Source: JAAYCI01 sp964370295 (GTDB taxonomy: Bacteria > Bacillota > Clostridia > Oscillospirales > Ruminococcaceae). Taken from it: 58,891 nucleotides of DNA. Each line of letters starts with the position of its first letter. Position 1 is the first letter of the stretch. Positions 16,753 to 25,398 of the stretch are shown one piece after another. Below the pieces are notes generated by a model. It searched no databases. It was not told the DNA's origin and worked only from the letters and a program-made list of their open reading frames with translations. The stretch covers positions 1 to 58,891 of the forward strand of contig CAYJIR010000012.1 in assembly GCA_964370295.1 (NCBI GenBank), written 5' to 3'. The position numbers and the translations under genes were made by a program.

Positions 16753-17829
16753 ATGCAAAAAACAATTGCATTGATACATGGAGATGGAATAGGACCGGAA
16801 ATTATGCAAGAGGCGGTTCGTTGCTTGCAAGCGGTGGAGATGCGCTTTGAACATCAATTTATCTATGATGATTTGTTGCTGGGCGGGGTGGCCATTGACG
16901 AAACCGGTAGCCCTTTGCCACAAAGCACAGTGGAGGGATGCTTGAAGGCTGACGCAGTGCTAATGGGCGCTATTGGTGGGCCAAAATGGGAGCACCTTCC
17001 CGGCGATGAGCGCCCGGAAAAGGGGCTGTTGGGCATACGGAAGGCCATGGGTGTGTATGCGAATTTGCGTCCTGCCACGTTGCTGGATGCCCTAAGGGAG
17101 GCTTGCCCGTTGCGAAGTGACCTTGCGCAAGAAGGCTTTGATTTTCTGGTGGTAAGGGAATTGATAGGGGGCATTTACTTTGGCGAACACAAAACAGAAG
17201 TACAAAAAAATTTACGGGTAGCGTATGACGAAATGAAGTACGATGAATCGGAAATACGTCGAATTTTACATGTTGCATTTGCTTTGGCTCGCACGCGCAA
17301 GAAAAAGCTTACCAGTGTAGATAAAGCAAATGTGCTAGACACAAGCCGACTATGGCGTGCCGTAGCAGATGAGGTGGCAAAAGAATATCCTGATGTAGAA
17401 TTATCGCATATGTTGGTAGACAATGCTGCTATGCAGTTGGTGCGCAAGCCGTCTATGTTTGATGTTGTGGTTACCGAAAATATGTTCGGAGATATTTTAA
17501 GCGATGAAGCCAGCATGATTACGGGCAGCATTGGGCTAATTCCGTCGGCAAGTCTTGGGGATGATGGGCGTGGCTTGTACGAACCCATTCATGGGTCTGC
17601 ACCTGACATTGCAGGCAAAGGTATTGCAAACCCCATTGGTACTATATTGTCGGCTGCGATGTTATTGAGACATTCATTGAAGATGCAAGAAGAGGCCTGT
17701 TGTGTGGAAGCTGCAGTACAAAAGGTGTTAAAAACCGGAGCGCGTACAATTGATATTATAAGTTCCGGCGAGAGCATTACCTGTGAGGAGATGGGTCGGC
17801 GGATTGCTACAGAAATTGCCGAGGGATAA
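16753..17829 (+). CDS. leuB: 3-isopropylmalate dehydrogenase
   Basis: NAD-dependent oxidative decarboxylation of 3-isopropylmalate to 2-oxoisocaproate in leucine synthesis. Its 358 residues match the family length. The N-terminal strand is LIHGDGIGPEIM; substrate-binding Arg residues lie in GVYANLRPA and VVRELIGGIYFGE. The metal site is FGDILSDEASMI and the NAD loop is EPIHGSAPDIAGKGIANPIG. It has an excellent AGGAGG 7 nt before the ATG. The isomerase genes leuC and leuD are not in this window. The next gene follows after 34 nt. Confidence 0.95.
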   Translation: MQKTIALIHGDGIGPEIMQEAVRCLQAVEMRFEHQFIYDDLLLGGVAIDETGSPLPQSTVEGCLKADAVLMGAIGGPKWEHLPGDERPEKGLLGIRKAMGVYANLRPATLLDALREACPLRSDLAQEGFDFLVVRELIGGIYFGEHKTEVQKNLRVAYDEMKYDESEIRRILHVAFALARTRKKKLTSVDKANVLDTSRLWRAVADEVAKEYPDVELSHMLVDNAAMQLVRKPSMFDVVVTENMFGDILSDEASMITGSIGLIPSASLGDDGRGLYEPIHGSAPDIAGKGIANPIGTILSAAMLLRHSLKMQEEACCVEAAVQKVLKTGARTIDIISSGESITCEEMGRRIATEIAEG

Positions 17830-17863
17830 ATGGAAAAAATTGCAAAGGAAAAAGGAGATAATT

Positions 17864-19060
17864 ATGACCGATTTTATATATAATACGCCTACAAAAGTTG
17901 TTTTTGGGAAAAATAGCGAAGAACAGTTAGGGGTGCTATTGCAAGAGCAAAGGGCAAAAAAAGTGCTTTTGCACTACGGCGAGGGAAGTGTGCAGCGTTC
18001 CGGTTTGTTGCAAGCGATAGAAACGCGCCTACAAGAAGCCAAAATCTCGTATTGCTTGTTGGGCGACGTGGTGCCCAATCCCACACTTTCAAAGGTAAGA
18101 GAGGGGATAGCTTTATGCCGCAGTGAAAAGGTGGATTTCATATTGGCCATTGGTGGTGGCAGTGTGTTGGATAGTGCAAAGGCCATCGCATTGGGTGTAC
18201 CGGCGGAATGTGATGTGTGGGATTTTTTTGAAAAAAAAGAAACACCACAGCAATGTTTGCCCATAGCTAGCGTGCTTACCATTGCAGCCGCAGGCAGTGA
18301 AATGAGCAATTCTGTTGTTATTACCAATGAAAAAACAAAAGTAAAAGTGGGCGCAAAAAGTGAGCTGATTCGTTGCCGGTTTGCCATTATGAATCCACAA
18401 TTTACCATAACGGTACCACAAGAGCAAACCGCCGTAGGTGTTGTTGATATTATGATGCACACACTAGAGCGCTATTTTACAAGTGAGAAAGACACCATGA
18501 TGTTAACAGATTCCATTGCAGAGAGTTTATTAAAAACCGTGATGTTTTTTGGCACACGCCTGATGCGAAACCCGGAAGATTATGCGGCAAGAGCCGAAGT
18601 GATGTGGGCGGGGGCTTTGTCTCACAATGGGTTAACCGGCGCAGGCAATGGGAATGGGGATTGGGCTTGTCATCAACTAAGCCACGAGTTGAGTGCGACC
18701 TACGGTATGACACATGGTGCAGCCCTGGCCATTGTGTGGGGAAGCTGGGCACGCTATGTATATAAGGCTCAGCCGGAGCGCTTTGCTAAATTAGGCACAC
18801 AGGTCTTGGATGTGGAAGAAGCGGAGTATGAGGAAGGCACAGCGCTGGCAACCATTGAAGCAATGGAAGAATTTTTCTGGTCTTTGGAACTGCCAACAAA
18901 TTTTGCAGAGGCCGATCTTGAACTTGATGAAGAAACAATTCAAGAATTGGCGTTGCGATGCACCTATTATGGAAAAAGAACCATTGGCAGTGTGAAAGTA
19001 TTGTCACAAAAAGAAATAGCAGATATCTATCGGCTTGCAAACGAGGCAGGGAAAGAATAA
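17864..19060 (+). CDS. Iron-containing alcohol dehydrogenase (butanol dehydrogenase type)
   Basis: A 398-residue group III alcohol dehydrogenase close to clostridial NAD(P)H-dependent butanol dehydrogenases (FIYNTPTKVVFGKNSEEQLG at the start). The nucleotide-binding motif is AIGGGSVLDSAKAIA. The metal ligands are expected in GVVDIMMHTLE (Asp and His), in QLSHELSATYG and in MTHGAALAI. It would reduce an aldehyde to an alcohol to regenerate oxidised cofactor during fermentation. The start is ATG 17864 with AAAGGAG 7 nt upstream, only 34 nt behind leuB, so the two are probably cotranscribed. That may be read-through, or a link to branched-chain alcohol formation. Confidence 0.9.
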   Translation: MTDFIYNTPTKVVFGKNSEEQLGVLLQEQRAKKVLLHYGEGSVQRSGLLQAIETRLQEAKISYCLLGDVVPNPTLSKVREGIALCRSEKVDFILAIGGGSVLDSAKAIALGVPAECDVWDFFEKKETPQQCLPIASVLTIAAAGSEMSNSVVITNEKTKVKVGAKSELIRCRFAIMNPQFTITVPQEQTAVGVVDIMMHTLERYFTSEKDTMMLTDSIAESLLKTVMFFGTRLMRNPEDYAARAEVMWAGALSHNGLTGAGNGNGDWACHQLSHELSATYGMTHGAALAIVWGSWARYVYKAQPERFAKLGTQVLDVEEAEYEEGTALATIEAMEEFFWSLELPTNFAEADLELDEETIQELALRCTYYGKRTIGSVKVLSQKEIADIYRLANEAGKE

Positions 19061-19225
19061 ATCTTTTGATGCAGTTTACGAATTTCTACAAAAGATTACA
19101 GCGAGATGGTGATATAGTGGAAGTAAGAAAAGGAAAGCATTTTTTGAAATTACTTTTCTTATCTTATAATTTCGGTTGTTTTGTGCCAGACAATCGAAGT
19201 TCCTTCTTTTTTCCCTTCCTCTTCA

Positions 19226-19270
19226 GAAAAGTGGTGTCTTACTTTGTAAGACGCTACTTTTCTATATTTT
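19226..19270 (+). terminator. Terminator downstream of the alcohol dehydrogenase gene
   Basis: AGAAAAGT.GTGTCTTAC (from 19226) pairs with GTAAGAC..ACTTTTCT (to 19264) with two small mismatches around a 3-nt loop, followed by ATATTTT. It lies about 165 bp after the stop. Confidence 0.65.
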
Positions 19271-19666
19271 AGGTGTAATGAATGCATGCTGCGTAAAAAA
19301 ATGGGATTTTTGCTTGGAGAGGTGTAAGCTTTTTGAAGTTTCTCGCCAAAAACATTGTGTTATGTTATCGTTATTTCATTTATTATAGTCCACGGCGTGT
19401 TGTGATGGAAACGAATAAAGCTTGGGGGAGTCTATCCGCAGGCAATCATTATGTTAAAGCTTAGGTTCGAATGATTTTATGCTTTGGAAGCCTTTATCTT
19501 TACAAATGGCCCAATCTATACTATGATGAAAGAACAAGAAGATAGATATTGGCCACGAGTCACCGGCGAACATAGCCTATGCCGTATGTATGCATGGCAT
19601 AAAAAAGGTGAAAAGTACTCACATAGCTACCTACTGTCATCTTAAAGCAATAAAGGAGATGAAGGT
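19271..19666 (+). other. Long leader/intergenic region before the ECF S-component gene
   Basis: About 400 bp without a supported gene. It contains a hairpin TATGCC..GGCATA (19578-19601) and AAGCTT-flanked sequence near 19419-19462. Vitamin-transporter genes often have riboswitches, but I could not match the conserved cores of the TPP, FMN, cobalamin or tetrahydrofolate classes. Confidence 0.35.
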
Positions 19667-20299
19667 GTGAAAGGGAAAAACAAAACACGATTATTAGTTC
19701 AATTTTCTATTTTATTGGCTGTAGAGGCTATTTTTTGCTTTACCCCGCTTGGTTCTTTGCCGGCACTGGGGCCCATTGTGGCCACTTTAGCGCATGTGCC
19801 GGTTATCATAACAGCCATTTTAATGGGTCCATGGGTGGGTAGCTTGATGGGTTTGTTTACCGGCTTATTCAGCCTAATTATTTGGACATTTTTGCCGCCA
19901 ATGCCCTTGGTTGCCTTTGTGTTTAGCCCGGCACATTCTTTTTTAGACATTTCCGGCAATATAGGGAGTATTTTTATTTCAATCGTACCGCGTGTTCTGA
20001 TAGGGATGGTAACAGGGTTGGTGTATCAGGCTTTGCAAAAAAAGAAAAGCCCGAATTGGTTGCAATTTGGTTTTTCGGGTTTTCTGGGCAGCTTGATAAA
20101 CACGATTGGAGTTTTAGGGAGTATTTGGCTCTTTTTTGGGGAGGCCTATGCAGAGGCGCTGGGTGGAGCCATTGGTATAATAGTGGGCTTTACCGTTTTA
20201 ACAAACGGTATCCCAGAGGCAATAGTGGGTGCCATGGCGGCATATTTTGTGGGGCGTCCTTTGCAAAAGGCCCTAACTTTGTATACAAAGCACCATTAG
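19667..20299 (+). CDS. ECF transporter S component
   Basis: A 210-residue, very hydrophobic protein with about six transmembrane helices, of the ECF-type substrate-specificity family. The basic N-terminus KGKNKTRLLVQFSILLAVEAIFCFTPLG starts helix 1; the repeated small-residue helices GPWVGSLMGLFTGLFSLIIW and GFSGFLGSLINTIGVLGS are typical. S components bind a vitamin or similar cofactor and dock on a shared EcfAA'T energising module, which is not encoded here. The ligand cannot be assigned; folate or pantothenate types are possible. The start is GTG 19667 with AAAGGAGATGAAG before it. Confidence 0.78.
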   Translation: MKGKNKTRLLVQFSILLAVEAIFCFTPLGSLPALGPIVATLAHVPVIITAILMGPWVGSLMGLFTGLFSLIIWTFLPPMPLVAFVFSPAHSFLDISGNIGSIFISIVPRVLIGMVTGLVYQALQKKKSPNWLQFGFSGFLGSLINTIGVLGSIWLFFGEAYAEALGGAIGIIVGFTVLTNGIPEAIVGAMAAYFVGRPLQKALTLYTKHH

Positions 20300-20388
20300 A
20301 AAAAATATGAAAAAAAGAAAAAATGGATGTATTTTAAGAAAGTGGCATTAGAGTATGCGTGGAAATATAAAGTTAAAAAGGTGAAAAA

Positions 20389-20901
20389 GTGCAAAAAATG
20401 GAAATTGTAGAGGTGGAAGATAGGGCGACGATAGAAGAAACAGCAAACCTTGCCAAGGACATATGGCACGAATGCTATGCGTCGCTGTTATCTTTTCAGC
20501 AAATTGATTATATGGTGCAAACATTTCAGTCGAATACAGCAATTGAAAAGCAAATAAAGGAAGAGGCGTATCAGTATTATTTGCTTAGGCTGGAAGAGAA
20601 AGCAGTTGCTTATTTAGGTGTCCAAGCGCAAGATAGTCAGTTATATCTAAGCAAAATTTATATAGACAAAAATTATAGGGGAAAAGGTTTGGCGCAAAAG
20701 CTAATAGAGAAAGCGATGCAAGTGGCGCAAAGTTTGGCTTGTACCAGTGTGTGGCTTACAGTGAATAAAGAAAACCACCGTGCCATGGCGGCCTATGAGA
20801 AAGCGGGCTTTCAAAGAATTAGGGCGCAGTGCACGGAAATTGGTCAGGGATTTGTGATGGACGATTATGTGTATGCCATGCAGTTGGATGCCTGCCTATA
20901 G
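20389..20901 (+). CDS. GNAT-family N-acetyltransferase
   Basis: A 170-residue acetyltransferase. The acetyl-CoA pyrophosphate-binding motif is YRGKGLAQKLIEKA (R-x-x-G-x-G/A) near residues 103-116, and the family end is VWLTVNKENHRAMAAYEKAGF. The arrangement resembles enzymes that acetylate small amines or protein N-termini, but the substrate is not known. The start is GTG 20389, with AAGGTG 5 nt upstream; ATG 20398 is an alternative with poorer spacing. It follows the ECF gene after about 90 bp. Confidence 0.85.
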   Translation: MQKMEIVEVEDRATIEETANLAKDIWHECYASLLSFQQIDYMVQTFQSNTAIEKQIKEEAYQYYLLRLEEKAVAYLGVQAQDSQLYLSKIYIDKNYRGKGLAQKLIEKAMQVAQSLACTSVWLTVNKENHRAMAAYEKAGFQRIRAQCTEIGQGFVMDDYVYAMQLDACL

Positions 20902-21048
20902 AATTAAATGAGAAAAAATAGGGTTATTTTAGGGATTATTTAATTAAATGTATATTATAAGGCGATTTTTCTTGTATTATATAAAGCGATAGTAGGACAA
21001 AAATTGTTGTCTATAAATTAAAAAAATAAATTAAAATGAGGGGGTATT

Positions 21049-21642
21049 ATGATGAAAAAAGCAATGATAAGTGGAATGTTGGCACTTGGTGTGCTAGTTT
21101 GTATTGGCCATCCGGTTGTGGCTGAAGCCTCAGAGATTGCTTCGGAAAGTGCAACTTCAGTGGCAGAAAACTCTGAGGCAGCTGCTGTGGCAAGTGAAGC
21201 CGCAAGCACAGAAACGCAAGCGGCAACCAGTACTGCAACTTCGGCGCCAGTGAGTAACCCGGCTGGTTCCTATGTTGCCTATGATGAAGAGCGATATCCA
21301 GATGAGCGTGCACCTACTTTAGAACTGTCAGAGGGTGGTGGTTTCGTTTTTCACATAAATTTAGGTGATGGGCGGCTTGCCGTGATGACAGGCACTTATG
21401 TGAACAATGCGGGCAACTTACAATTGGAAGTTTTGTATTCTGACAGTACAGATTTCTTGGGTGAGGATGTAAGTACTTTGGCGTTTACACAAGAAGGAAA
21501 TACTGGGCTGAGCTATGCCGGTGAACCATTGGGCATGTCTCGTGCAGGGGATATTTTTGTAAGTACCGGTGCAGCCGGAAACAGCGGAGCTTTGGGTCAA
21601 AATCTTTATATTTTGGCTCCAGGAGAAGTGGTAGAGTTATAA
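21049..21642 (+). CDS. Secreted protein of unknown function
   Basis: A 197-residue protein. Residues 1-27 are a signal peptide (basic start, hydrophobic core GMLALGVLVCIG, likely cleavage after PVVA). Residues about 28-68 are an Ala/Ser/Thr/Glu-rich linker. Residues about 72-197 are a compact, probably beta-rich domain (GSYVAYDEERYPDERAPTLEL, GGGFVFHINLGDGRLAVMTGTY) reminiscent of small extracellular sandwich domains. I do not recognise a family. It has a strong GAGGGGG ribosome binding site and an excellent terminator, so it is probably an expressed single-gene unit. The ATG at 21052 is an equally good start. Confidence 0.65.
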   Translation: MMKKAMISGMLALGVLVCIGHPVVAEASEIASESATSVAENSEAAAVASEAASTETQAATSTATSAPVSNPAGSYVAYDEERYPDERAPTLELSEGGGFVFHINLGDGRLAVMTGTYVNNAGNLQLEVLYSDSTDFLGEDVSTLAFTQEGNTGLSYAGEPLGMSRAGDIFVSTGAAGNSGALGQNLYILAPGEVVEL

Positions 21643-21718
21643 TAGTAAAAAATAATGGTTTTTATGTTGCGCCCAAATAAAAAATGATATTTCATAATAT
21701 ATATATATTGTTTTTTGT

Positions 21719-21775
21719 TTGTTCAGTGAATATTAATTCGAAAAGTCGTTGTTTTGTGTATTTATTCAGCAAGTA
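21719..21775. repeat. Degenerate ends of the dispersed element (copy E)
   Basis: GTTTGTTCAGTGAATATTAAT (21717-21737) resembles the right end of the dispersed element, and TTTATTCAGCAAGTATTAAT (21759-21778) resembles an inverted left end. The interior is missing. This looks like a decayed remnant next to an intact copy at 21860-22046. Confidence 0.4.
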
Positions 21776-21789
21776 TTAATTGTATATTT

Positions 21790-21834
21790 AAAACCCCCAT
21801 TAAATTGTGAAAAACAATTTAATGGGGGTTTTTT
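21790..21834 (+). terminator. Strong terminator of the secreted-protein gene
   Basis: A perfect 18-bp stem, AAAACCCCCATTAAATTG (21790-21807) with its complement at 21815-21832, followed by T residues. The A-tract on the 5' side makes it potentially bidirectional, serving glmM as well. Confidence 0.9.
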
Positions 21835-21859
21835 AGATTAAATGACATATTTTAAATTG

Positions 21860-22046
21860 ATGTTTGCTGAATAAACTCCGGTGGGGTTGATGCGGCTTTG
21901 CCGCAATAGGCGGGGCCCATAAAAGTGGTTAAAACAACATGGTTATGGGCAGACATCGAGGCTATCCTCTGTGTTTTCGTTTTTTCTAAACCATAAATGA
22001 TAATCCTAAATTTGTATATATCATTTATGGTTTGTTCCGTAGGCAT
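21860..22046 (+). repeat. Dispersed hairpin element, short copy (F), touching the glmM stop codon
   Basis: A 187-bp copy with ends ATGTTTGCTGAA and TTCCGTAGGCAT. The third hairpin (GCCCATAAAAGTGG..CATGGTTATGGGC) and the CTGTGTTTTCG segment are present. The fourth and fifth hairpins are shortened. The terminal hairpin has a perfect 15-bp stem, AAACCATAAATGATA (21988-22002) with its complement at 22019-22033, whose sequence differs from other copies. The last element base is also the third base of the glmM stop codon. The flanks TAAATT and TAAGTT may be an imperfect target duplication. Confidence 0.8.
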
Positions 22047-23395
22047 TAAGTTAACTCTGCTCTTACCACGGCCACAATTTCATCGGTGGATTTTTGAATG
22101 CTGTTTGAATCTATACCTTCGGCCATCACACGGATGAGTGGTTCGGTGCCGGAAACACGTACAACCACACGTCCATCTTCCCCTAGTATTTCTTTTTGCT
22201 CTTCAATAACAGAGCGTACAGCTTCATTGTTGTAAAACGCGAGCTTGCCCTCCGGCGAAACACGAACATTTTGCATCACCTGTGGGTAGCGTGTCATCAT
22301 GCCAGCCAGCTCCGATAGTTTTTTTCCACTTGTTCGCATATGGCAAAGCAGTTGAATGGCAGTTAACTGGCCGTCACCTGTGGTGGAAAAATCACGGAAA
22401 ATGACATGGCCGCTTTGTTCTCCGCCAAATCGATAGCCTTCTAGTTCCATTTCCTCCAAAACATAGCGATCGCCCACTTTGGTGGCCACAAAATGGATGC
22501 CATGATCTTGGCAAAACTTGGTAAAACCCATGTTGGTCATTATGGTACCCACAACAGTGTTTTGCCTTAATTTACCGCGTTGTTTCATGTCTAGAGCGCA
22601 TATGGCCATAATAAAGTCGCCATCTATAATGTTGCCTTTCTCGTCTACACAAAGGCAACGATCGGCGTCGCCATCGAAAGCGATGCCGGCATCGTATCCG
22701 CCCTCTACAACAAATTTTTGCAAATCTTCCATATGGGTAGATCCACATTGTTCGTTGATGTTTATACCATCGGGCTCGTATGCTAAAAAGGTAGCGTCTA
22801 CACCAAGTTCTTTAAATAATTGGGGGGCAGTTTTAGAGGCCGACCCGTTGGCACAATCAACCGCAATGCGGAGACCTTCTAAATGTGTGGGTAGAGTGCT
22901 TAGCAAATGCTCGATATAATCTTGAGTGCCATTTTTTTTATATGATAATGCACCAAGGTTATCGTTGCTGGCCAAGGCTGGCTCTTGGGATTTATCCAAA
23001 ACACAGCTTTCGATACGTTCTTCTAAATAGTCGGGCAGCTTAAAGCCATCACCACTAAATAATTTAATACCGTTGTAGGTGTAGGGGTTGTGGCTTGCAG
23101 AAATCATGATGCCGGCATCTGCTTTATATTGTTTTACAAGGTGGGCTACAGCCGGTGTGGGCACAACACCCACGGTGTAGACATCGGCACCAACCGAGCA
23201 AAGGCCAGCCGCCAGGGCACTTTCTAACATATCGGAAGAAATGCGAGTATCTTTTCCAATAAGAACAATGGGGCGCCTACGCCGTCCTTTTGTCAATACC
23301 GCTGCGGCCGCACGTCCAATACGCATGGCCAACTCGGTGGTGATATCTTGGTTTGCCAAACCACGTATTCCGTCGGTTCCAAATAATCTAGCCAT
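22046..23395 (-). CDS. glmM: Phosphoglucosamine mutase
   Basis: Interconverts glucosamine-6-phosphate and glucosamine-1-phosphate for UDP-GlcNAc and peptidoglycan. A 449-residue phosphohexomutase. It starts RLFGTDGIRGLAN, has the phosphoserine loop GIMISASHNPYTYNGIK, the metal loop AFDGDADRCLCVDEKG, the sugar-binding loop GGEQSGHVIF and the phosphate-binding RVSGTEPLIRVMAEG. The start is ATG 23395 with AAGGAG upstream; the frame reaches back to 23419 without support. Last of a minus-strand series; its stop codon abuts repeat copy F. Confidence 0.95.
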   Translation of the reverse strand: MARLFGTDGIRGLANQDITTELAMRIGRAAAAVLTKGRRRRPIVLIGKDTRISSDMLESALAAGLCSVGADVYTVGVVPTPAVAHLVKQYKADAGIMISASHNPYTYNGIKLFSGDGFKLPDYLEERIESCVLDKSQEPALASNDNLGALSYKKNGTQDYIEHLLSTLPTHLEGLRIAVDCANGSASKTAPQLFKELGVDATFLAYEPDGININEQCGSTHMEDLQKFVVEGGYDAGIAFDGDADRCLCVDEKGNIIDGDFIMAICALDMKQRGKLRQNTVVGTIMTNMGFTKFCQDHGIHFVATKVGDRYVLEEMELEGYRFGGEQSGHVIFRDFSTTGDGQLTAIQLLCHMRTSGKKLSELAGMMTRYPQVMQNVRVSPEGKLAFYNNEAVRSVIEEQKEILGEDGRVVVRVSGTEPLIRVMAEGIDSNSIQKSTDEIVAVVRAELT

Positions 23396-23494
23396 AAATA
23401 GATACTCCTTGTGTTGCAAAATTCATAATTGATATTTGCTATAATTAAAAAGGGGATGAGGGTTATTTAAAACTTTTAATAGAGGGAAAAGGTT

Positions 23495-24163
23495 TTAAAG
23501 TTGCCTTTCCACAATTTCGCCTGTGCTTTTCCAAATGCATTGTTTTGGCACTACGCCGCGTACACAACTGGTAGGATACACAATGCAGTGTGGCCCCAGC
23601 ACAGTGCCGGGGTTGAGCACGCTGTTGCACCCGATTTCCACACAATCACCCAAGATAGCACCTATTTTTTTTCGTCCTGTTTCCAAAGGGCCATTTGGGC
23701 TTTTGATGACAACCAGTGTTTTATCACTTTTCACATTAGAGGTGATGGAACCGGCACCCATATGGGCTTTGTATCCTAAAATAGAGTCTCCCACATAGTT
23801 ATAGTGAGGTACTTGCACTTCATCAAACAACAATACATTTTTAAGCTCGGTAGAATTGCCCACTACAGCACCTTTTCCAACTAAGGCACTTTCGCGGATA
23901 AAGGCACAATGGCGGATTTCGGCTTTGCTGTCTATGATACAGGGCCCGCTGATACTGGCACTGGAAGCCACAGTGGCATCTTTGGCAATCCACACATCGT
24001 GTGCTACCTGTGTGAATAAATCTTTATCCAGTGTGCTGCCAAGCTCCAAAATAGCATTTTTCAAGCCTTCTAGGGCTTGCCAGGGATAAGTAAAGGACAA
24101 AAGGTAGGATGCGGCAAGGCTGTTTTGCGTATAGAAAAGTTCATTTGTGTGATAAGAAGCCAT
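23495..24163 (-). CDS. Left-handed beta-helix (hexapeptide repeat) protein, GlmU C-terminal-like
   Basis: A 222-residue protein. After about 55 helical residues (SLAASYLLSFTYPWQALEGLKNAI) come hexapeptide repeats (DVWIAKDATVASSASISGPCIID...AEIRHCAFIRESALVGKGAVVGNSTE) forming a left-handed beta-helix. YVGDSILGYKAHMGAGSITSNVKSD matches the GlmU and UDP-sugar acyltransferase region. No nucleotidyltransferase domain is present. It may be an acetyl- or acyltransferase acting on sugar nucleotides or phosphosugars. Its place just upstream of glmM (about 100 bp) supports a role in amino-sugar metabolism. The ribosome binding site is weak (TGGGGG). Confidence 0.7.
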   Translation of the reverse strand: MASYHTNELFYTQNSLAASYLLSFTYPWQALEGLKNAILELGSTLDKDLFTQVAHDVWIAKDATVASSASISGPCIIDSKAEIRHCAFIRESALVGKGAVVGNSTELKNVLLFDEVQVPHYNYVGDSILGYKAHMGAGSITSNVKSDKTLVVIKSPNGPLETGRKKIGAILGDCVEIGCNSVLNPGTVLGPHCIVYPTSCVRGVVPKQCIWKSTGEIVERQL

Positions 24164-24241
24164 AAAACCCCCAATGATGAAGTAAAAATTAATTTGAAAG
24201 TGAAAGGGAAATTTTGTGTAAGAATATAAAGGTAGAATTGC

Positions 24242-25387
24242 TTATTCGTCAATAGCATCTAGGTCAAAGGCATCTCCTTGGGAAAAAGGCATACGAGCGG
24301 GGCGTCCGGTGCGTGCTTCTCCCAACCTAGGGATGGAACTGTTGTTGTTGGATTTTTCATCTGAGGTATTGGACGAGGGAAGCGGTGTGTCTATTCTTGT
24401 TGGCTCTGCTATAGGCAAAGTATCTTCATCTTCCAAGACTTCGGTTGAGAGAGTATTTTTCTCTAAAGGCAGGGGTTCTTCTTTCATTAAATGGTCGATA
24501 GCAACGATGTCTTTTTCATTAAACGCGCCTTTAACCGTGATGGTGGGCTCTTTTGCTATATCATGTTCAATTTCCGGTGAATCCGGTTGCCAATCGTTTT
24601 GTAGGGATGTGTTTTCATCTTTGTTTTGCTTTTTCTTATCTAGCCATTTTTGGCGCTTGCTACCCGGCGGAGGACCAATGGATGCCAAGGAAAAAAAGAA
24701 ACGCAACAACAAAAAGCCTAGAAATACTAAACAGAGAACAAATAAAAGTTGGCCAAAACTAAAAGAGGCAAAAAAGGCAAAAGGGTTTTGCTCAAAAAAG
24801 CTGGGAAGAAAGGAAAAGGTGAGGTTGCCGTCCGGCATCGCGTTTGTTCTATCAAGGGAAGAGGAGGATAAAGGGGGAGCGGAGGACGGAGTAATCGTTG
24901 CAGGAGCAGGCTCTAAACTATTCGTTGTGCCTTCGGCAGCGGGTGCCGGCGAGACAGATAACGCAGAGCTACTGCTGGTTATGGGGTGGGAAGATACGCT
25001 GGTATCTGCAGCGCTGTTCACTTCCTCTTCTAAAAAAGCTTCTAATTCACTTGCATCGCGGCCTTGGATTTCATAAAGTGTGGTAAAATACGCCATAAGT
25101 TCTGTGTTTTGTGCGCGTGTTAGTTCCTCTTTTTCTGCAGTGCTCAATTCTTGGTATGCCAATAGCATGTCCTGCACCAAATCTTCATTGGCTTCAATGT
25201 CTGGTGGCCAGGTATGTTCTATATTGTTGTTTTGTAAAACAGACAGTTGATCTAACAAGGCTTCCACATCGCTTGATGTGGCCAATGATGTGGCCAAAAC
25301 AGTAGAGGAAAACGGACTAAAAACAGAAAAAAGAATGAATAGGAAAACAGAGGATACCAAAACAGAAAACTGCCAAAAAAGCTTCAT
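24242..25387 (-). CDS. Predicted exported single-pass membrane protein, function unknown
   Basis: A 381-residue protein. It has an N-terminal signal peptide (residues 1-32), then a mostly helical extracellular part containing LLDQLSVLQNNNIEHTWPPDIEANEDLVQDMLLAYQELSTAEKEELT, and a Ser/Pro-rich linker. One membrane helix lies around residues 205-235 (LLFVLCLVFLGFLLLRFFF), followed by an acidic, low-complexity cytoplasmic tail ending near QGDAFDLDAIDE. No family recognised. It lies directly downstream of coaX on the same strand (12 nt gap), so cotranscription is likely. The helical segment looks like a surface-protein spacer rather than an enzyme. Confidence 0.6.
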   Translation of the reverse strand: MKLFWQFSVLVSSVFLFILFSVFSPFSSTVLATSLATSSDVEALLDQLSVLQNNNIEHTWPPDIEANEDLVQDMLLAYQELSTAEKEELTRAQNTELMAYFTTLYEIQGRDASELEAFLEEEVNSAADTSVSSHPITSSSSALSVSPAPAAEGTTNSLEPAPATITPSSAPPLSSSSLDRTNAMPDGNLTFSFLPSFFEQNPFAFFASFSFGQLLFVLCLVFLGFLLLRFFFSLASIGPPPGSKRQKWLDKKKQNKDENTSLQNDWQPDSPEIEHDIAKEPTITVKGAFNEKDIVAIDHLMKEEPLPLEKNTLSTEVLEDEDTLPIAEPTRIDTPLPSSNTSDEKSNNNSSIPRLGEARTGRPARMPFSQGDAFDLDAIDE

Positions 25388-25398
25388 GCCTATGCTCC

